DNA of 64,000 bases. Origin: Massariosphaeria phaeospora (taxonomy: Eukaryota > Ascomycota > Dothideomycetes > Pleosporales). Both the position numbers and the translations under genes were made by a program. The notes under the pieces are model-generated. The model was not told where the DNA came from. It made no database searches and saw nothing but the letters and a program-made list of their open reading frames with translations. The DNA is taken from contig JAADJZ010000001.1 of assembly GCA_011032825.1 (NCBI GenBank), positions 124,001 through 188,000 on the forward strand. The letters are read 5' to 3'. Shown here piece by piece: positions 22,901 through 36,252 of this stretch; position 1 is the first letter of the stretch; each line of letters begins with the position of its first letter.

Positions 22901-25900
22901 CAAGGACTTCGGAAAGCGCCTGGGCAGATCCCAACCGGTCGCCTGCTCCAGTGTCCGACTTGAGCGTAGTCATGAGACTAGGTATGAGGTCCGGCAGAGC
23001 ATCTTCTCCCAGCTTTTCCACCAGAGACCCGAGGGCTTTGGAGGCTGTGGCGCGAGTAGTTGGAACAGGATCCACAATAGCTACGCGCAAGCCCGCAACC
23101 AGGATCGGCAGATGAGAAATGAGATCTCTTCGCTCGGTCAAATGAGCCAAGCTTCCGATGATCTGTGCGGCTTTCCGCTTTGTGCCAGATCTATCGCCTA
23201 ATCCCCGCTCAAGGATACGAACGACGAGGGCAAGAGAGGGAGCGTCGAGGTAATGGGCGAACGAAAGCTTGATGAGCGCATCAAGTGCATTATCTGTATG
23301 CTTGGTGGGGTCACTCAAAGCTTTTAGAAGAATGCCGACGACACTCTTGATCTCCGGGTTGCTGATGACTTCTCCAAATCGCTGCAAGCTTCGGTTTGCA
23401 GAAGCTCGCACTTCTTTGTGGCTGTCAGTCAGGACTGTCGTCAGCGGAGGAATAATATCGGGCAAGCTCAGGGCGAGTTCCTTCGGATCAAGATACGCCA
23501 TAGCCCCAAGCGAGTCGCATGCGCCCTTCTTACTGCGCCATTGTTGGTCGTCGAGACCCTCGAGGAGAATCGGCAGAATCTGTTTCACGCCGTAGGAGCT
23601 AAGGGTAGAAAAGCAGGTTTTCGCTGCATCTAAGCATGCTTCTCGCACGTCGGTAGTAGAATCACCAAATCCTGCAAGTAGTTGAGGGACTAATTGAATG
23701 ACATATGGCTCGAATATGCGACCCAGGATAAGCGACAAAAGTTCGTACGCAAGGAATGCACCTTGTCGTTGGTTGATGTCCTTCTTGTTCTCGACTGCGC
23801 TCTTAAGGGTAGACATAGTCCGATATTCTTTGAGAACACCGAGTCCTTTTCCGCGTACAATGCCCGCAAGACCATAAGCGGCTCCACGCCGAGCGGCATA
23901 CTTCTTTCCTTGGAGGAGCTGTTCAGTCATTTGCTCGACATAACTAGAGAGCTCTTGTTCGGATGTGCGCACCAAAGGCGGAAGGCACTGGGCAACGGCA
24001 TACTGTATTGTTTCGGATGGGGTGCTTAGCGTGGCGAGTAGACGTTGGACAACTTTAGGCACACGCTCGTCGCCTGGCTCAAGATGCCGGCCTAGTGCAC
24101 CATAGAGAATGATTACCGCCTCGTTGACCTGGTCGTACATCTCGGATTTCCTGTCCTGGCCTTCGAGTGCGTTTTCGAACAGCGCCATAAGAGGTTCGAC
24201 CTGCGACTGAGCTTTGGTGGTAATGACCGCTGTAGCTGCATCAATCATCTGGTCGCGCACTGAAGCACTTCGATCACCCAAGGGCCCATCATAGACCATG
24301 AATTGCAGGAAATCGACGAGGTCGTTGTCATTGAAACCAGGGGTCATTTCCTTGAATGCCAAAGCAATGCCGTCTCTAGCTTCCCACGGATCTTTAAGGT
24401 CAATTTTTCGGGGCATACCATACTCATCCCGCTCTGGAACTCGTGGCTTTGCCTTTTCCTTGTAAGTGGCCTTGAGGGTTTCCAACAAATCACCGAAGAT
24501 GTTCGGGAAGTTGGCAACGATTTCTCCAATTGACCGGGCAGCTGCTCTCCTGAGTTGTTTGTCGAGAGAGTCAAGGTATGGTGTTATTTGAGTGGCTACT
24601 TCCGGGTTGAGCTCTAGGTCATTGTCTTCCCAAATGCCACGGGCAAGTTCCACGTTCTCTGACTCGTCGTCGTGACATGCCAACCAGAGCTCTTCGCTAA
24701 ACTTCATATCGTTCATGTCTAGTTCAGAGTCTATTGCTTGCAGGGTTGTTGTGCGAACAGCAACCTCCGGAACGATTGTCCCACGAAGAAGAACACCGAG
24801 TTCCTTATCTGATATACTAGATGCAAGACCTCTGGCTAGATCCATAACACAATCTTTGATAATCTTGTAATGTTGATTGTACCGTTGCATGGATGAGATG
24901 ACAATCTCAAGCAGGTCTTTGCGCGGAAGACGGTCGTCGGAGCAGGAGTTAGCGTGGAACGATAAGACTTCGAGAGCTAATACGAGCTGTTCATCAGACT
25001 CCTCGGGTGATGGTCGCCCGATGCCGCCTTTCTCAAGAACAAGGAAGATAAGAGGTAAGCAATAGGCAAGAGAAACAGTATCCAAGGGTCGCTGCTCACT
25101 CATGAATCGGAGTCGATAGAGAACTCGGGTTACCAATTCTCCTAAATCCTCGGCTTCAAATTCATCTGAAAGCTGTAGAGATCCGATGATCCTCAAGGTG
25201 GCGACCCCGACAAATGGTCTGAGCACACCAAGTCTGGTGGATATTCGGTCGGAACACTTGATGAAGGCGGTTCCTGGTAAGTCTCCAAGTATAAGGGTGG
25301 CTCCCGCGCGGATGATGTGAATGAGTAAATTTACCGCCGGACCCATCCACTGCTCTGCTTCCGTCGGCGGCCCAGTCGCAAGACTCTGGATAATTCCGAC
25401 TCCACGCTTCATTCTCATTTCCACGGCAGCGACCTCTTTCCTTACTGCAGCTTCTTTCACTAATTGAGCATTGACTTTGGCCTGCTCCTCGGCACTGAGC
25501 TTCTTCGATTGGCCTTTCTTTTGAGCTAATTGTTCGCGCAGCTCCTCTTCCCATTTCAAGGTATCATAGTCCTTGGTGTTTCTGTCAATTGCTACCGGCG
25601 CTTTCTTAGACAAGACATCTACGTAGACTGTGCCTTCTGGCGTACGGAAAATGGCTGCTTCAGTCGGACCAATAGAATCGAGCTGCTGAGGGTCGAGATC
25701 TTGACTAAATTGACCAACAATGGCGGGCAGAGCGACATCTGGTGCTACGAATGCAAGATCGGTGAAAGCACTGTATGCCGCCAAGCTGATCGCGGGAAAT
25801 CTAGTATTGTCCTGATTCTACTTCTGTTTAGTATACGTTGATTATACCATGGATGAGGGATGCTTACGGAGACAGCTTCGTTAATGGAGCCAATACACTT

Positions 25901-28157
25901 ATCAATACGGTCTCTAGCAAGTTGACCAGGATCCACTCCCATTCTCAGGCATAAGTCGATCCAAGATATCCGAGGCATAATCTCGGGACGTGCTAAGACA
26001 AGAAGAGCCACGCATTGTTGACGCAGGATATCCGGCTCAATAGTTGCTCCACGCTTCTTCAGGGACTCTTCCGTAAGACAGATACATCCTAGGACACTGA
26101 CTAGCTTGTTGACACCCGACTTTGCAGCTGCCGCCGCGCTTTCTTTGTCCCCTTGTTCAACCAACTTGTACCAAGACCAGAGTCCTTCCGTCAGGGTCGC
26201 AGAAATTTCTGCTGGCGCTTGGAGATACACTCTAGTGAGTGTTTCCATAGCCGATAATTTGCCCCCGGGTGAGACGCTTTGGGCAACAATGAAGAATATG
26301 AAATTATGTGCCCAAGCCTGTCGTGCTTCAACAGGGGTTGATTCTGCAGATAGCCAGGGCGCCACAGCTGCGAGCGCACGTAGAGCAATGTGGACGTCGT
26401 CTTCGCTAGACAGTTTTGTATAGACTCGAGGATTGAACAAAAAGGAAGGTTTCGGATGCATGGTGAGGGATTGGACAAGAACATCGGACTTCTTGTATAT
26501 AGAAGCCAGCTTTGTGTCTTCAAGACCCCGAACCTTGGCGAGTAAGAGTGCGGTAACGTAATGGCCTACAGTAACCATACCACTCTGTGTAGCGAGTATA
26601 GGATTGCTAGAAACATCTTGCCACATCTCTATCAATTTCGGAAGGGTCGTTTGACAAAAGGAGAGGATATCCTCCTGAGCAAATTGCTCCGAAGAAAGAC
26701 CCCACCAAATGTCTGCCGTCCGAATAGCCCAAAGCCGGCGAACTGGAATAGGCTTGTCGGTCATTCCAGTGATGAACGCATCAGTCATTGTCTTGTCCAA
26801 GGAAACGCCGTTGAGTAGACCGTAGGTTAGATGTTTGGACATTGCAGAGACTTCGGCAAGCACAGCTGGCTCATTAGGCTCCTTCAACGCCACTGGCGCA
26901 ATACCGGCAGGAATCTTCTGCGAGAGTGACACAGAGTTTGGCAGTGATGCCAGCATTTGGGCGTGAAGGACTTTTTGGTCAACTCCAGGAACTTTTCCCT
27001 GTTTCAAAGGATTCAGGATCTCGTCCGCAACTTTTCCAACATTGGCATCATTCCGCGATCGCAAAGCTAATGCCCCAAACGTGCGCAAAGCCCCTGCTCG
27101 AATAGTAGGGTTCGTGGATTTGGCATTTGACAAAAGTGGCTTTAATAGCTGGTCGAGAAGAGCTTCAGACAAGTCCAACGATTCGGGAAGAGCCAAGACC
27201 ATGGGTGCGACCAGGTCATTCAGCACCACTTCAGGGGCTCTCAAAAGAGCTTTCTCAATGGAAGGAATGACTTCGGTCCGCAGCTCGTCAACAGTGGCGA
27301 AGCTATCGAAGAAGTCATGTAAAGCGCTAGAAATGTGGCTCGGCAACGGCGTTCTTGAGCCAATTATCTCGCGCACATAGAAGGTATAGTAGTCGTGCTT
27401 GTGACGCTCCAATTGAGGCTTCACCCTCGGGAGTCGGGAGGAGACGCCAGCGATGACGCCGAGGAGAACGGCGTATCCAGCTGTGGAGGCCGATCCCTTG
27501 GCCGTGAGAAAAGTGACAAGCTCGGTAAGGGCTTCTTCTCCAGTGTCCGAGCGGAAGAGGATACGCAAGGTTCGGCGAGTAATGACTATGGCAGTGTTCC
27601 GTTGGCGCACCTCCTTAGGAGAGTCCCCCGCACTACACGTTTCCAACAGCCTTGCAGTCACGGCCGCTACGTCCAGTCCAAACTTATGCCATCGCGCTGG
27701 GGCTGTAGCGAAGTGTTGAAGCAGAACCGCGCACCAGTCTGCCAGCACGAGGGCACTGACAGATGCGATTCCGGTGTTGAGCGACTCTGCCTTCAGAGCC
27801 TTGATAATCTCGGGCAGCGCAATGTCGCCATGGGGTCCGCTAACGATCGCCGTCAGAACTTGGGCGACGGCTTGTCTCGATTCGCGATCGTGGTAGAGGG
27901 GATAGGTGCCGAAGAGCTGTTCGAGGAGGAAGTGAAGGTCGGGCGGGAGGATCGCTATGCAGAGGCAGCGTTGTTAGCCTGGCACGAGAGAAGGAAGAGC
28001 AAAGGAAGAAGAAAGCAGGTGACTTACAGTCATCTGCGACCTGGTGTTGGAGGTCGGAGAGCTCCGCAATCCGGCGTTTTGTCGAGGTGGTGTAGAGGCC
28101 CAGACGCAGCTCGTTGCGGTCGATGGCCTGCGAGTTGCTCGCTCCATCCACAGCCAT
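19941..28157 (-). CDS. GCN1 homologue, translational activator of the Gcn2 eIF2-alpha kinase
   Basis: Four minus-strand exons (28028-28157, 25868-27954, 20774-25817, 19941-20719) join exactly to 2,679 residues; yeast Gcn1 has 2,672. Introns are 73, 50 and 54 bp. Almost the whole protein is HEAT-like repeats. The central part (LFAFENALEGQDRKSE-like to DTSSDLLRARAAKALGTLI) includes the eEF3-like segment, with YDQVNEAVIILYGALGRHL, YAARRGAAYGLAGIVRGKGL and the RRGAAYGLAG block typical of Gcn1. The C-terminal third contains the region that binds the Gcn2 RWD domain in yeast. On ribosomes, Gcn1 passes the uncharged-tRNA signal to Gcn2 and senses collided ribosomes. It is divergent from the helicase gene, with a 428-bp shared promoter. 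Confidence 0.95.
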
Positions 28158-28585
28158 TATGAGGTGTCCATGCGAGGGTTTGCGGGGTGGCGGCGGGGTG
28201 CTTGAGCGCAGCATTTAAATTTCAGGTGCCCAGATGTCGTTGTAGCTGGGGAATCTTTTGCCGAATCGGTGCCAAGACCGGTCCCTAGTGGCTGCGCGGG
28301 TGGCGGCCGCCCTCCAGGCCGCCCTTCCGTCTGCCCTTCCCTCCGCGACCAGTGACCACCGCCCTCGAGCATCGCGACACGGCGACATCTCGACCCTGGC
28401 CCTGACCCTGACCCTCTCCGCCGCCAGCTTGCGCCCTAGATGCGTCCGAGCAGTCTCCAGGACAACGCCAATCTTGATCTCGCCCGGGATCAAGCCCCGT
28501 GGTATTCTATAACGCCCACTTGATTGCCTGCCCTTGCCCACAACCGGTCCACGCCACCACATCGGTCAATTCGAACGCACCTAGC
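28158..28585. promoter_or_regulatory. Bidirectional promoter of GCN1 and the DEVH-box helicase
   Basis: The 428 bp between the two ATGs are GC-rich, with no coding exon supported. Both genes must be driven from here unless their leaders overlap. No clear TATA element is seen toward the helicase; the minus-strand side has an AT-rich ATTTAAATTT stretch near 28213, about 55 bp upstream of the GCN1 start. Confidence 0.5.
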
Positions 28586-31500
28586 ATGGCAAAGAAGAAG
28601 AAGCCCGCCGGTAACCCTGCACGCGGATTCGCCACTACGTCCGTAGCAAGCAAGTCGAAGCCAGAGAAGGCGATCGACGCAGAGCCCAAGACATCGGAGA
28701 AGGAAGACGCTGCTATACCGCATCCAGGTTCGCAGCTCTCCGATGCCACGGCACCACCACCCCAAACACAGCAGGATCTTACTCCAGAGGAGTTCGAAGC
28801 CCAACTCGAGCGTGATGAACTTCAATTGCTTGTAGAGAAGCATGCCGCCAAAGTGCGGCGTGAGTCTCGTCGCCAGCTCACCAAGTTCCAAACTGATCGG
28901 CGAGTCCTCCGCTCGCAATCGCATTCCATGACCGTGGGCGATTGGGTGCCGGACAAGGTCATGGATGAGATCATCCGTCTGGCCCAGGCCGAGTCTAACG
29001 ATTCAAATCGGCGCCAAGGCCAGGACTCTCTTTTAAAGATCCTTTCGGAAGAGGATGCCATGTCTCGACTGTGGACTCTCGATCTTATACTGCGTGACTT
29101 GGGCTTTTCCCAAGACCACATCCAGCCCGTGTTGAAGTGGCTTTGTGCTAACGCTGTCAATGTTGATGCTACGAACAGCCCCTGGGGGTTCCAGGAAGCG
29201 CTCGAATGGTTGGCTCTAGATCAATGCGAAGGCCATGCATTCTCATACGAAGACAACAAGCCAAAGCAACTGGTGACTAATTCTCCAAGTCCCTCGCGTC
29301 CAGGTAAGATTGATCAGCATCTCATTCCTGCGAATCGTAGGCGCACGTTGACCGATCGAAGGTCGACAGCTGCATCGCTCGTTGTTCATCGGCCTGTTAC
29401 TCTCACCACGGCTGCATTCTAATTTCTCTGATTACATGCTAACAGTGTATAGTTACTCCCATTTCAACTGATGCAACAGCTGAGGGTGGCAATCTCAAGG
29501 GTTCAGACAGTGAAGCGTCCCATGTTGCCAAACCAAACGCATCCCATACAAACTCCTCTGCACCTGTTGCATCAGAAGACGATGACAACACTGTTAGCGA
29601 CTTGGATAGTGATCTAGAACCTGACCAGCTGATTCCTACCTATCTCAAAGTTAAAAGCAGATTATTCGACATCGAACCTAGTCTAGTGGACTCCAAGTTG
29701 CAGAGACAAGGGAAGAAGTCCAGAGTTAGAGATGCGAGGGGCCCCAATGCGAACCATTCTCATTCTGTTCGAAAGCTTCTTTCGCAGCTACAGCAGCTTG
29801 GATCTGATGCTTTATTCGACGAGTATGAAGCCGAGACGCAATGGGTTGTCGCCCGCGACCAGATCTCAGAAACGAAGGCTGCAGAGAGGCGACTAGGTGG
29901 GGAAGGCCGAACCAGACAACGAGAAAAATCTATTGAGGATTCATTCACCGCGAACGCGGAAGTACACGATTCCGCTTCAGATGTTCCAGGCACAGGGTCC
30001 GACGGTGACGAGTCAGGGATGCTAGGGGAAATGTTCTTGGCAATTCCTGATCAACCGGTCGCGGAGAAAACTGCAGATGAGACTTCGGACTCCCACAATA
30101 TCCAATTACGGGATTTTGGAAAACAGAGTGGTTTGAGTCCTCGAAAGCTATTAGAAGAAACCGTTCGTGCGAGGTAAGTAACCCTATCCTTCTTAGTGTT
30201 TTTAGCTGACGTGCGCATCGAGGGATCCAAAAGCACGCATATCCTACAAGCTGATATCTCCTACGACTTATTCGTGCCGACATTCTTTGATCATTGCTTG
30301 GTCGAAAGATCAAGATATTGTGTATGATGATGATATTGCAGGCGTCACCTGCATGTCAAACACTGCTTTGGCAAAGTTTGAAGCATCGACCCTGGCCACT
30401 GTCGCCGTCGAACAGAGTGAAAGCTTCATCTCCACCGCTGCTCTGTTTTCGATCTTAGCATCATCCACGAAGGAAGATAAGATATATCTGCGCCTTCCCT
30501 CTAACTGGAGAGATCTTTACAGAAGTTTCTTGGAACATAGAAAGAACCGTATCGATGCGGAAGATCGCGATATGATCAAGTCTTTCCGTGCCCTGATCCA
30601 AGATCAAGTAGACATGGAAGAATCTGACGGTGTCGTCCTTACTAATCGATTCAAATTAAGGAGCCAAGCAGCCCCGAGTACAAATGGGTCGACGCCCTGT
30701 CGAAGTCCCTTTACTCAGGTCTTGGACAGCTTAAAAGCTCTATGGGCCCAGAAATCCTCGACCACAGCGTACCGACGAATGCTTTCTCTTCGGATGACCC
30801 TGCCCGTCTTCGGCTTCCGCGAGTCGATTCTGTCAACCGTAGACAAGTACCAAGTGACCATAATCTGTGGCGAGACAGGTTGCGGAAAAAGCACCCAGAT
30901 ACCGTCTTTTATTCTAGACCATGAGCTTTCCCAAGGAAAACCCTGCAAGGTATTTTGTACCGAACCCAGGCGTATCTCCGCTATCTCGTTGGCCCAGCGT
31001 GTCAGTGAGGAGCTTGGGGAAGCGCCTAATGAGCTTGGCACATTTAGGTCTCTAGTTGGATATTCTATCCGTTTAGAGGCTAAGACTTCTCAACAGACCA
31101 GGCTTATATATGCGACTGTTGGAGTAGTCTTGCGCATGTTGGAATCTTCAGGCGGCTTGGAAGACGTCACTCATTTAATTATTGATGAGGTTCACGAGCG
31201 CAGGTAATATCACCCCCAATCTTGTACATTATGTATGCTAACCTTTCATAGCATTGACACCGACTTCCTACTTATTATCCTACGTACCCTACTGCCTCGG
31301 CGGCCTCTGTTGAAAGTCGTTTTGATGAGTGCCACCGTCGATGCCCAGCGTTTCTCGAAGTACCTAAATGATGCACCAATCTTGACTGTACCGGGCCGTA
31401 CTTTCCCGGTTCAGAGCAAATACCTGGAAGACGCAATCGAATTCACAAACTACACCAGCTCATCCGGAGAGAAACGTCACGATTCCGATACAAGTGACAA

Positions 31501-33277
31501 CGAAGACGAGACCTCAAACAAGAAATCCGGCATTCCCAGTCAGCTACCGGGTTATAGCCCTAGTACCCGGAAAGTCCTGTCGAATTACGACGAATACGCC
31601 ATCGACTACCAGTTGATTGTCCGATTGATGGAAGGTGTGGCTTTCAATCCGGACCTCGCTCGCTTCAGCAATGCATTTTTGGTCTTCCTTCCCGGTATCG
31701 CTGAAATAAGACAACTCAACGACATGCTTCTTGGCCACCCGTCTTTTGATAAGAGTTGGCTTGTGTACCCATTACACTCTACTATCTCAAGTGAGGACCA
31801 GCAGGCGGCGTTCTTGATTCCTCCACAAGGAGTGAGGAAGATTGTACTAGCAACAAACATCGCGGAAACGGGTGTAACCATCCCCGACATAACCTGCGTC
31901 ATCGACACAGGCAAGCACAAGGAAATGCGGTTTGACGAGCGAAGACAGCTCTCTCGGCTAACCCAGTCGTTCATCTCACGTGCCAATGCGAAGCAGCGAA
32001 GGGGCCGGGCCGGTCGAGTACAGGAAGGTCTGTGCTTCCACCTCTTCACCAAGCACCGCCATGACACGCTCATGGCTGATCAACAGACTCCCGAAATGCT
32101 TCGGTTGTCTCTCCAAGATCTTGTTATGCGCACGAAGATATGTAACCTGGGCGATATTGAGAAAACCCTGTCTGAAGCACTCGATCCCCCTTCATCGCGA
32201 AACATCCGCCGTGCCATCGATGCACTCATTGAGGTTGACGCAATGACCCCGTCTGAAGAACTTACGCCGCTAGGAAGGCAGATTGCGAAGCTTCCGTTGG
32301 ACGCACAGCTCAGCAAACTTGTTCTTGTAGCGTGCGTTGCAGGTTGTGTCGATGCAGCCGTTACTATTGCGGCAATCTTATCCTCGAAGTCTCCATTTCT
32401 CACACCGTTCGGCGCACGGCAGCGGGCCGATGTCGCACGGTTCGCATTCAAGAAAGGAGAGTCGGACTTATTAACAACTTACAATGCTTACAAGGCTTGG
32501 AAGAGAGTTTGCACGTCTCATGGAGGCTCGGAGTATCAGTTTTGCAACCAGAACTTCCTCAGTCCGCAAAACCTCGCTTACGTGGAGGACTTAAAAGCCC
32601 AGTTCCTCACCTCCCTCGTCGAGGCCGGGTTTGTGCAGGTTTCACCTGATGAGCATCGCGCGTTGAGCCGAAATCGAAACGCAACCCGTTATCGTATGTT
32701 TGTCACGGTGCCACAACGATACGACGTTCACTCTGAGAACGACATTTTGGTAAACTCCATTATTGCAACAGCTTTCTATCCGAGAATTATGATTCGCGAA
32801 GGCAAAGGCTGGCGTAACATCTCCAACAATCAGACCGTCAGTCTAGCACCTACATCGGTCAACAAAGCCTCTGCGATCAACCCGTCGACCGCAAAATTCC
32901 TCTCGTACTACCACATCATGCAAACGACAAACAAGTTCTACAACGCTCACTCAACGTCTGTGGTACATCCGCTTCCTATGGTTCTTATGGCTGCTGCAGA
33001 GATGGACTTCAAGCTGCACGCCGGCGTTATCAGTTTCCCCGGCAATGTATTGAGATTCGCAGTCAAGGATTGGAGGGCCGCGGTCGCTCTGAAAGTCCTC
33101 CGGCGGCGCGTCAAGGAGATTCTGGCAGCTACCTGGAAGAATCCGAGTAGACAGTTGAGCGGCAGGGAGAAGGAATGGCTGGGTCTGTTCTTCAGGATCT
33201 TTGAAGAGAAGGCTGAAAGGGAGGAGAGATTGAAGGAGCGAGGCGTCGCGAAGACGAGGTCGGGCGCGTTTGCTTGA
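28586..33277 (+). CDS. DEAH/DEVH-box RNA helicase, YLR419W/Ucp12-like
   Basis: Four exons (28586-29303, 29453-30173, 30223-31203, 31252-33277) close to 1,481 residues. Introns are 149, 49 and 48 bp. The N-terminal third is charged. A UBA-like segment near residues 160-215 (LRDLGFSQDHIQPVLKWL, GFQEALEWLAL) is followed by an RWD-like region. Helicase motifs are complete: Walker A GETGCGKST (about residue 696), DEVH (about 800), SAT, TNIAETGVTIPD and QRRGRAGR (about 1054). HA2 and OB-fold regions follow (LSAQL-like LPLDAQLSKLVL, FYPRIM). UBA plus DEAH architecture resembles yeast YLR419W, S. pombe Ucp12 and animal DHX57/DHX29. The RNA substrate is unknown; a ribosome-linked role is inferred only from DHX29-type relatives. 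Confidence 0.9.
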
Positions 33278-33853
33278 GGCTGGCTGTGAGCATCGTTGGA
33301 GAGTTGCATGATGGCAGATGAGCTACACTTGCTCCATGCGCTCTTGTTTCGTGGAAAGTGAGTAGGCTTCCAGGTTCATACATCGTATAGAATTGATATC
33401 TTGCATGATGAGGAAATAGACTTTTACACCGATCAAACATGCACACTAGAGTAAAGAGGTATATATTTGGAGTTAATCAGTCATAGCCAATGCTATCGGC
33501 CACTGCGAGAGCAGATGTTATACAGCGTCCTGTCTGCAAGTGGGGCTTCAGTCACATGCAACGACGTCAATTCGCTACCTAGGTAAGCCAGGCATCCCAT
33601 CCCATCCCGATTCTTATTCCGATTCCGATTCCGATCCCGACTGCAGCTAGTGTTGTTACTCATACCTCAACTTCAACCCTCCGTAGAATTTCCATGACTC
33701 ACAAATCTTCGACACACTGACAACGCATGCAACTATAAAGCCCCCGCCTGAATCCCCCCTCGTACAAACCTGAAAATTCCTATCTCCTCATCCCAATCTT
33801 CACTACAATCCCACCCTTTCCAAACACCACCACCATTTTAGGGGCAGCCCAAA
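33278..33853. other. Intergenic: helicase 3' flank and GNAT promoter
   Basis: No coding exon is supported. A short TTCCGA/TCCGAT microsatellite lies at about 33608-33640, preceded by two CATCC units. A pyrimidine-rich leader runs up to the ATG at 33854. Confidence 0.5.
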
Positions 33854-34717
33854 ATGCCAGACCCCAACCTCACCGTCTCCCTCCTCACCCCCGACGAAGC
33901 CCCCCAATACATGTTCATCCGCCACGAGACCTTCCGCCCCACCATCAACAAAATCCTCTACCCGCGCGGCGAACCCTCCGCCGCAACCCTCGCGCGCGTA
34001 ACATCCGATATCCGCACCGGCATCACCAACGACGGAATCCTATACCTCAAATGCGTCGACTCCACTCCCAACCCCAACCCCGACACCTCTTCCCCACCCT
34101 CTCCCCCCCTCATCATCGCCGGCGCCCGCTGGCGCTCCGTCCCCGCCTCCTCCCCCACCCTCCCCATCCCGCCCCCCTACCCCGAAAGCGACCCCGCGCT
34201 CTTCCGCCACTTCTACGCGCTGTTCAACGACGCCAAGACGACGCACTTGGGCGGCTGCGCCTACTTCGCGCTCGACACGCTGGTCACGCTGGCGGGACAC
34301 CAGCGGCGCGGCGCGGGGGGGCGGCTGGTGGAGTGGGGGGTAAGGCGCGCGGATGAGGCGGGCGTGCAGTGTTGGGTCGAGGCGAGTCCGATGGGGGAGG
34401 GGTTGTATAAGAGGTGGGGGTTTGAGCGGGTGGCGGAGGTGGGGGTGGATTTGGGGGAGTGGGGGGTTGGGGAGGGGGAGTTGCGGTTTGTGGTGAGTTG
34501 CGTGTGGTTTTCTTTCTTGTTTTACGTGGTTTGGTTTTGGCGCAGCCTGTCTTCGTTTCATTCCGTCATCTTTCAGGCATGCATGGCTGAGGTACGTCCA
34601 TGTGTCGTTTTGGATCTTTACTAACGTGTGTCCGCGTAGCTTATGCGACGGCCAGCAAAGGGGGAACGCAGCAGCAGCAGCAGTGCCGAGCACCACAGTT
34701 CAGTTCAGTTGAGTTGA
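33854..34717 (+). CDS. GNAT family N-acetyltransferase
   Basis: The preferred model has exons 33854-34492, 34577-34591 (15 nt) and 34640-34717, all phase 0, for 243 residues. The core shows a GNAT fold: FIRHETFRP at the N-terminus, beta strands AGARW and GGCAYFALDTLVTLAGH, then the acetyl-CoA loop QRRGAGGRLVEWG. After it come QCWVEASPMGEGLYKRWGFE (the substrate-side strand and the usual YxxxGF signature) and ELRFV. The substrate is unknown. Without splicing the frame stops at 34624 after a hydrophobic tail. I prefer splicing because the donors (GTGAGT, GTACGT) and the TTTCAG/GCGTAG acceptors are good and the product ends in a normal polar tail. The C-terminus is the least certain part. Confidence 0.75.
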
Positions 34718-35262
34718 GTTAAACACTGGAACCTTACTTGGGAATCGAAAGAGGATCGAAGAGATGGCAACACGATGCTCAAAAAGATACGGAACCCCAG
34801 GCTAGCATGTCCAAGACGTGTTGCTCGACGGCTCGCTCGCCCGCGGATGAAAATCAGCTCGAGACCCGTTCCGCAGACTCTTCCACCCTACGAATCGCCC
34901 ACACTCACGCCCTACTTCTCGTGGAGTCATCGGAATGCGTGAATGAATATTCAGCGTAGACGAATCATGGAATTGTAGAATCATGGACGCATTGCGAGGT
35001 TGGAAGGACATGAAAGAGTAGGTCGTGGTATCAAAGAGGACATACGTGTATAGTAGTGCTCGCAATGCAACGCCCTGTCCACAGCATAAACGCCACCCAT
35101 TGATCTCCTAAAGAGTACTCCTAACATTGTTCTGCAGATTGCCCAATCTCCAACCACATATGTACTTCCGTGCATCCTCGGCCCACCCATACCACCACGC
35201 AACATCCTCACAGTATCCTCTCTTCGTATCCCCTCTCCACCCCCTCCTCGTCATCCCCCCTC
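34718..35262. other. Intergenic between convergent GNAT and b561 genes
   Basis: This is a tail-to-tail spacer that should hold both 3' untranslated regions. No coding exon is supported; the pyrimidine-rich plus strand after 35170 is the antisense of the b561 3' end. Confidence 0.45.
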
Positions 35263-36252
35263 CTAACCCCTCAATCCAAACTTACTCAACCTCACCCTCG
35301 GCACCAACCCCACCACCACCAACACACTCGCCAGCACCACCGCCCAATGCTGCAAATGCGCCACCCCCAAACTATACGTCGTCCAACTCGCCGCACACAC
35401 CGTCGCAAGCCCCAGCGTCGAAATCACATACCCAGCCGCCCTATGCCACTTATACACGCGCTTCGCCTTGTCCACGCCGCCGTACAGCCCCGGCGTGAAA
35501 TACTGCGTGAAGCCCACCAGCGCTTGCAGCACGATAAGTATGTAGAAGAGTAGCCCCAGGATGGCGTGCGGCGACGCGAAGTGCTCGTGGCCGGGTCCGG
35601 CTTTGTTGAGCTCGATGACGATTAGGCCGCTGATGAGCGAGAGCAGCGCGATGAGGTGGAGGGTGGCGTGCGCGAGGGTGCCGGCGCGTTTTTGGGAGGG
35701 CGTGTGGGTGGGTTGGAGGATGAGGGCGGCTTGGGTGGCGAGGAGGAGGCCGGCCTGTGGGGGCAAAGCGTGAATATGGAGGGCTAATTGCTAGGGATTA
35801 AACATAGTGCTGTGGTGTCTGCTTACCGAGTTGAGCAGCTATAGTCGCAGAGTTAGCAAACGTCCCATCCGAGGTCCTGGACCACAACTTACCGGATGCG
35901 CCGAGAAGAAGATAAGTTTATGCGAGAGTATCGCGCCCCAGACAATCGCAGCGAGCTATCCATCCATTGTCAGCCCATCCATTCAGTACTATCCTTACTC
36001 CTCCAATCCAAAACTCACAATCCAGATACCCGCCTGAGCAATCGGCGCCGTACCTATTCATTCCCCACAACGTCAGCCAGTGCACTCCTCTCTCCATTCT
36101 GCACCAACATCCCACTCACCCAGCCAAAGATTCAAATACAGCGGCGTGCCCTCCTTCTGACTCGCATCGCCCCGCAGCCCCAGCAGCGGCTCCTCCTCAC
36201 TCGTGCCCCGCCCGCCATGAACATGTTCGGGGACGCCGGTCGCCGAGGCCAT
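35263..36252 (-). CDS. Cytochrome b561-domain membrane protein
   Basis: Five minus-strand exons (36120-36252, 36019-36053, 35893-35955, 35827-35838, 35263-35754) give 244 residues in frame. Two are tiny: 35 and 12 nt. After a polar N-terminus (EEEPLLGLRGD) come about six helices. They include AGIWILAAIVWGAIL, AGLLLATQAALILQ, HATLHLIALLSLISGLIVI, PHAILGLLFYILIVLQALVGF and HWAVVLASVLVVVGLV. Candidate heme-ligand histidines sit in HKLIFFSAHP, AHATLH, SPHAILG and YKWHRAAGY, the spacing expected for the transmembrane electron carrier b561. No DOMON domain is fused. The acceptor is unknown; relatives carry electrons from ascorbate-like donors across internal membranes. Intron removal is supported because helices 1 and 2 are broken otherwise. 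Confidence 0.85.
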
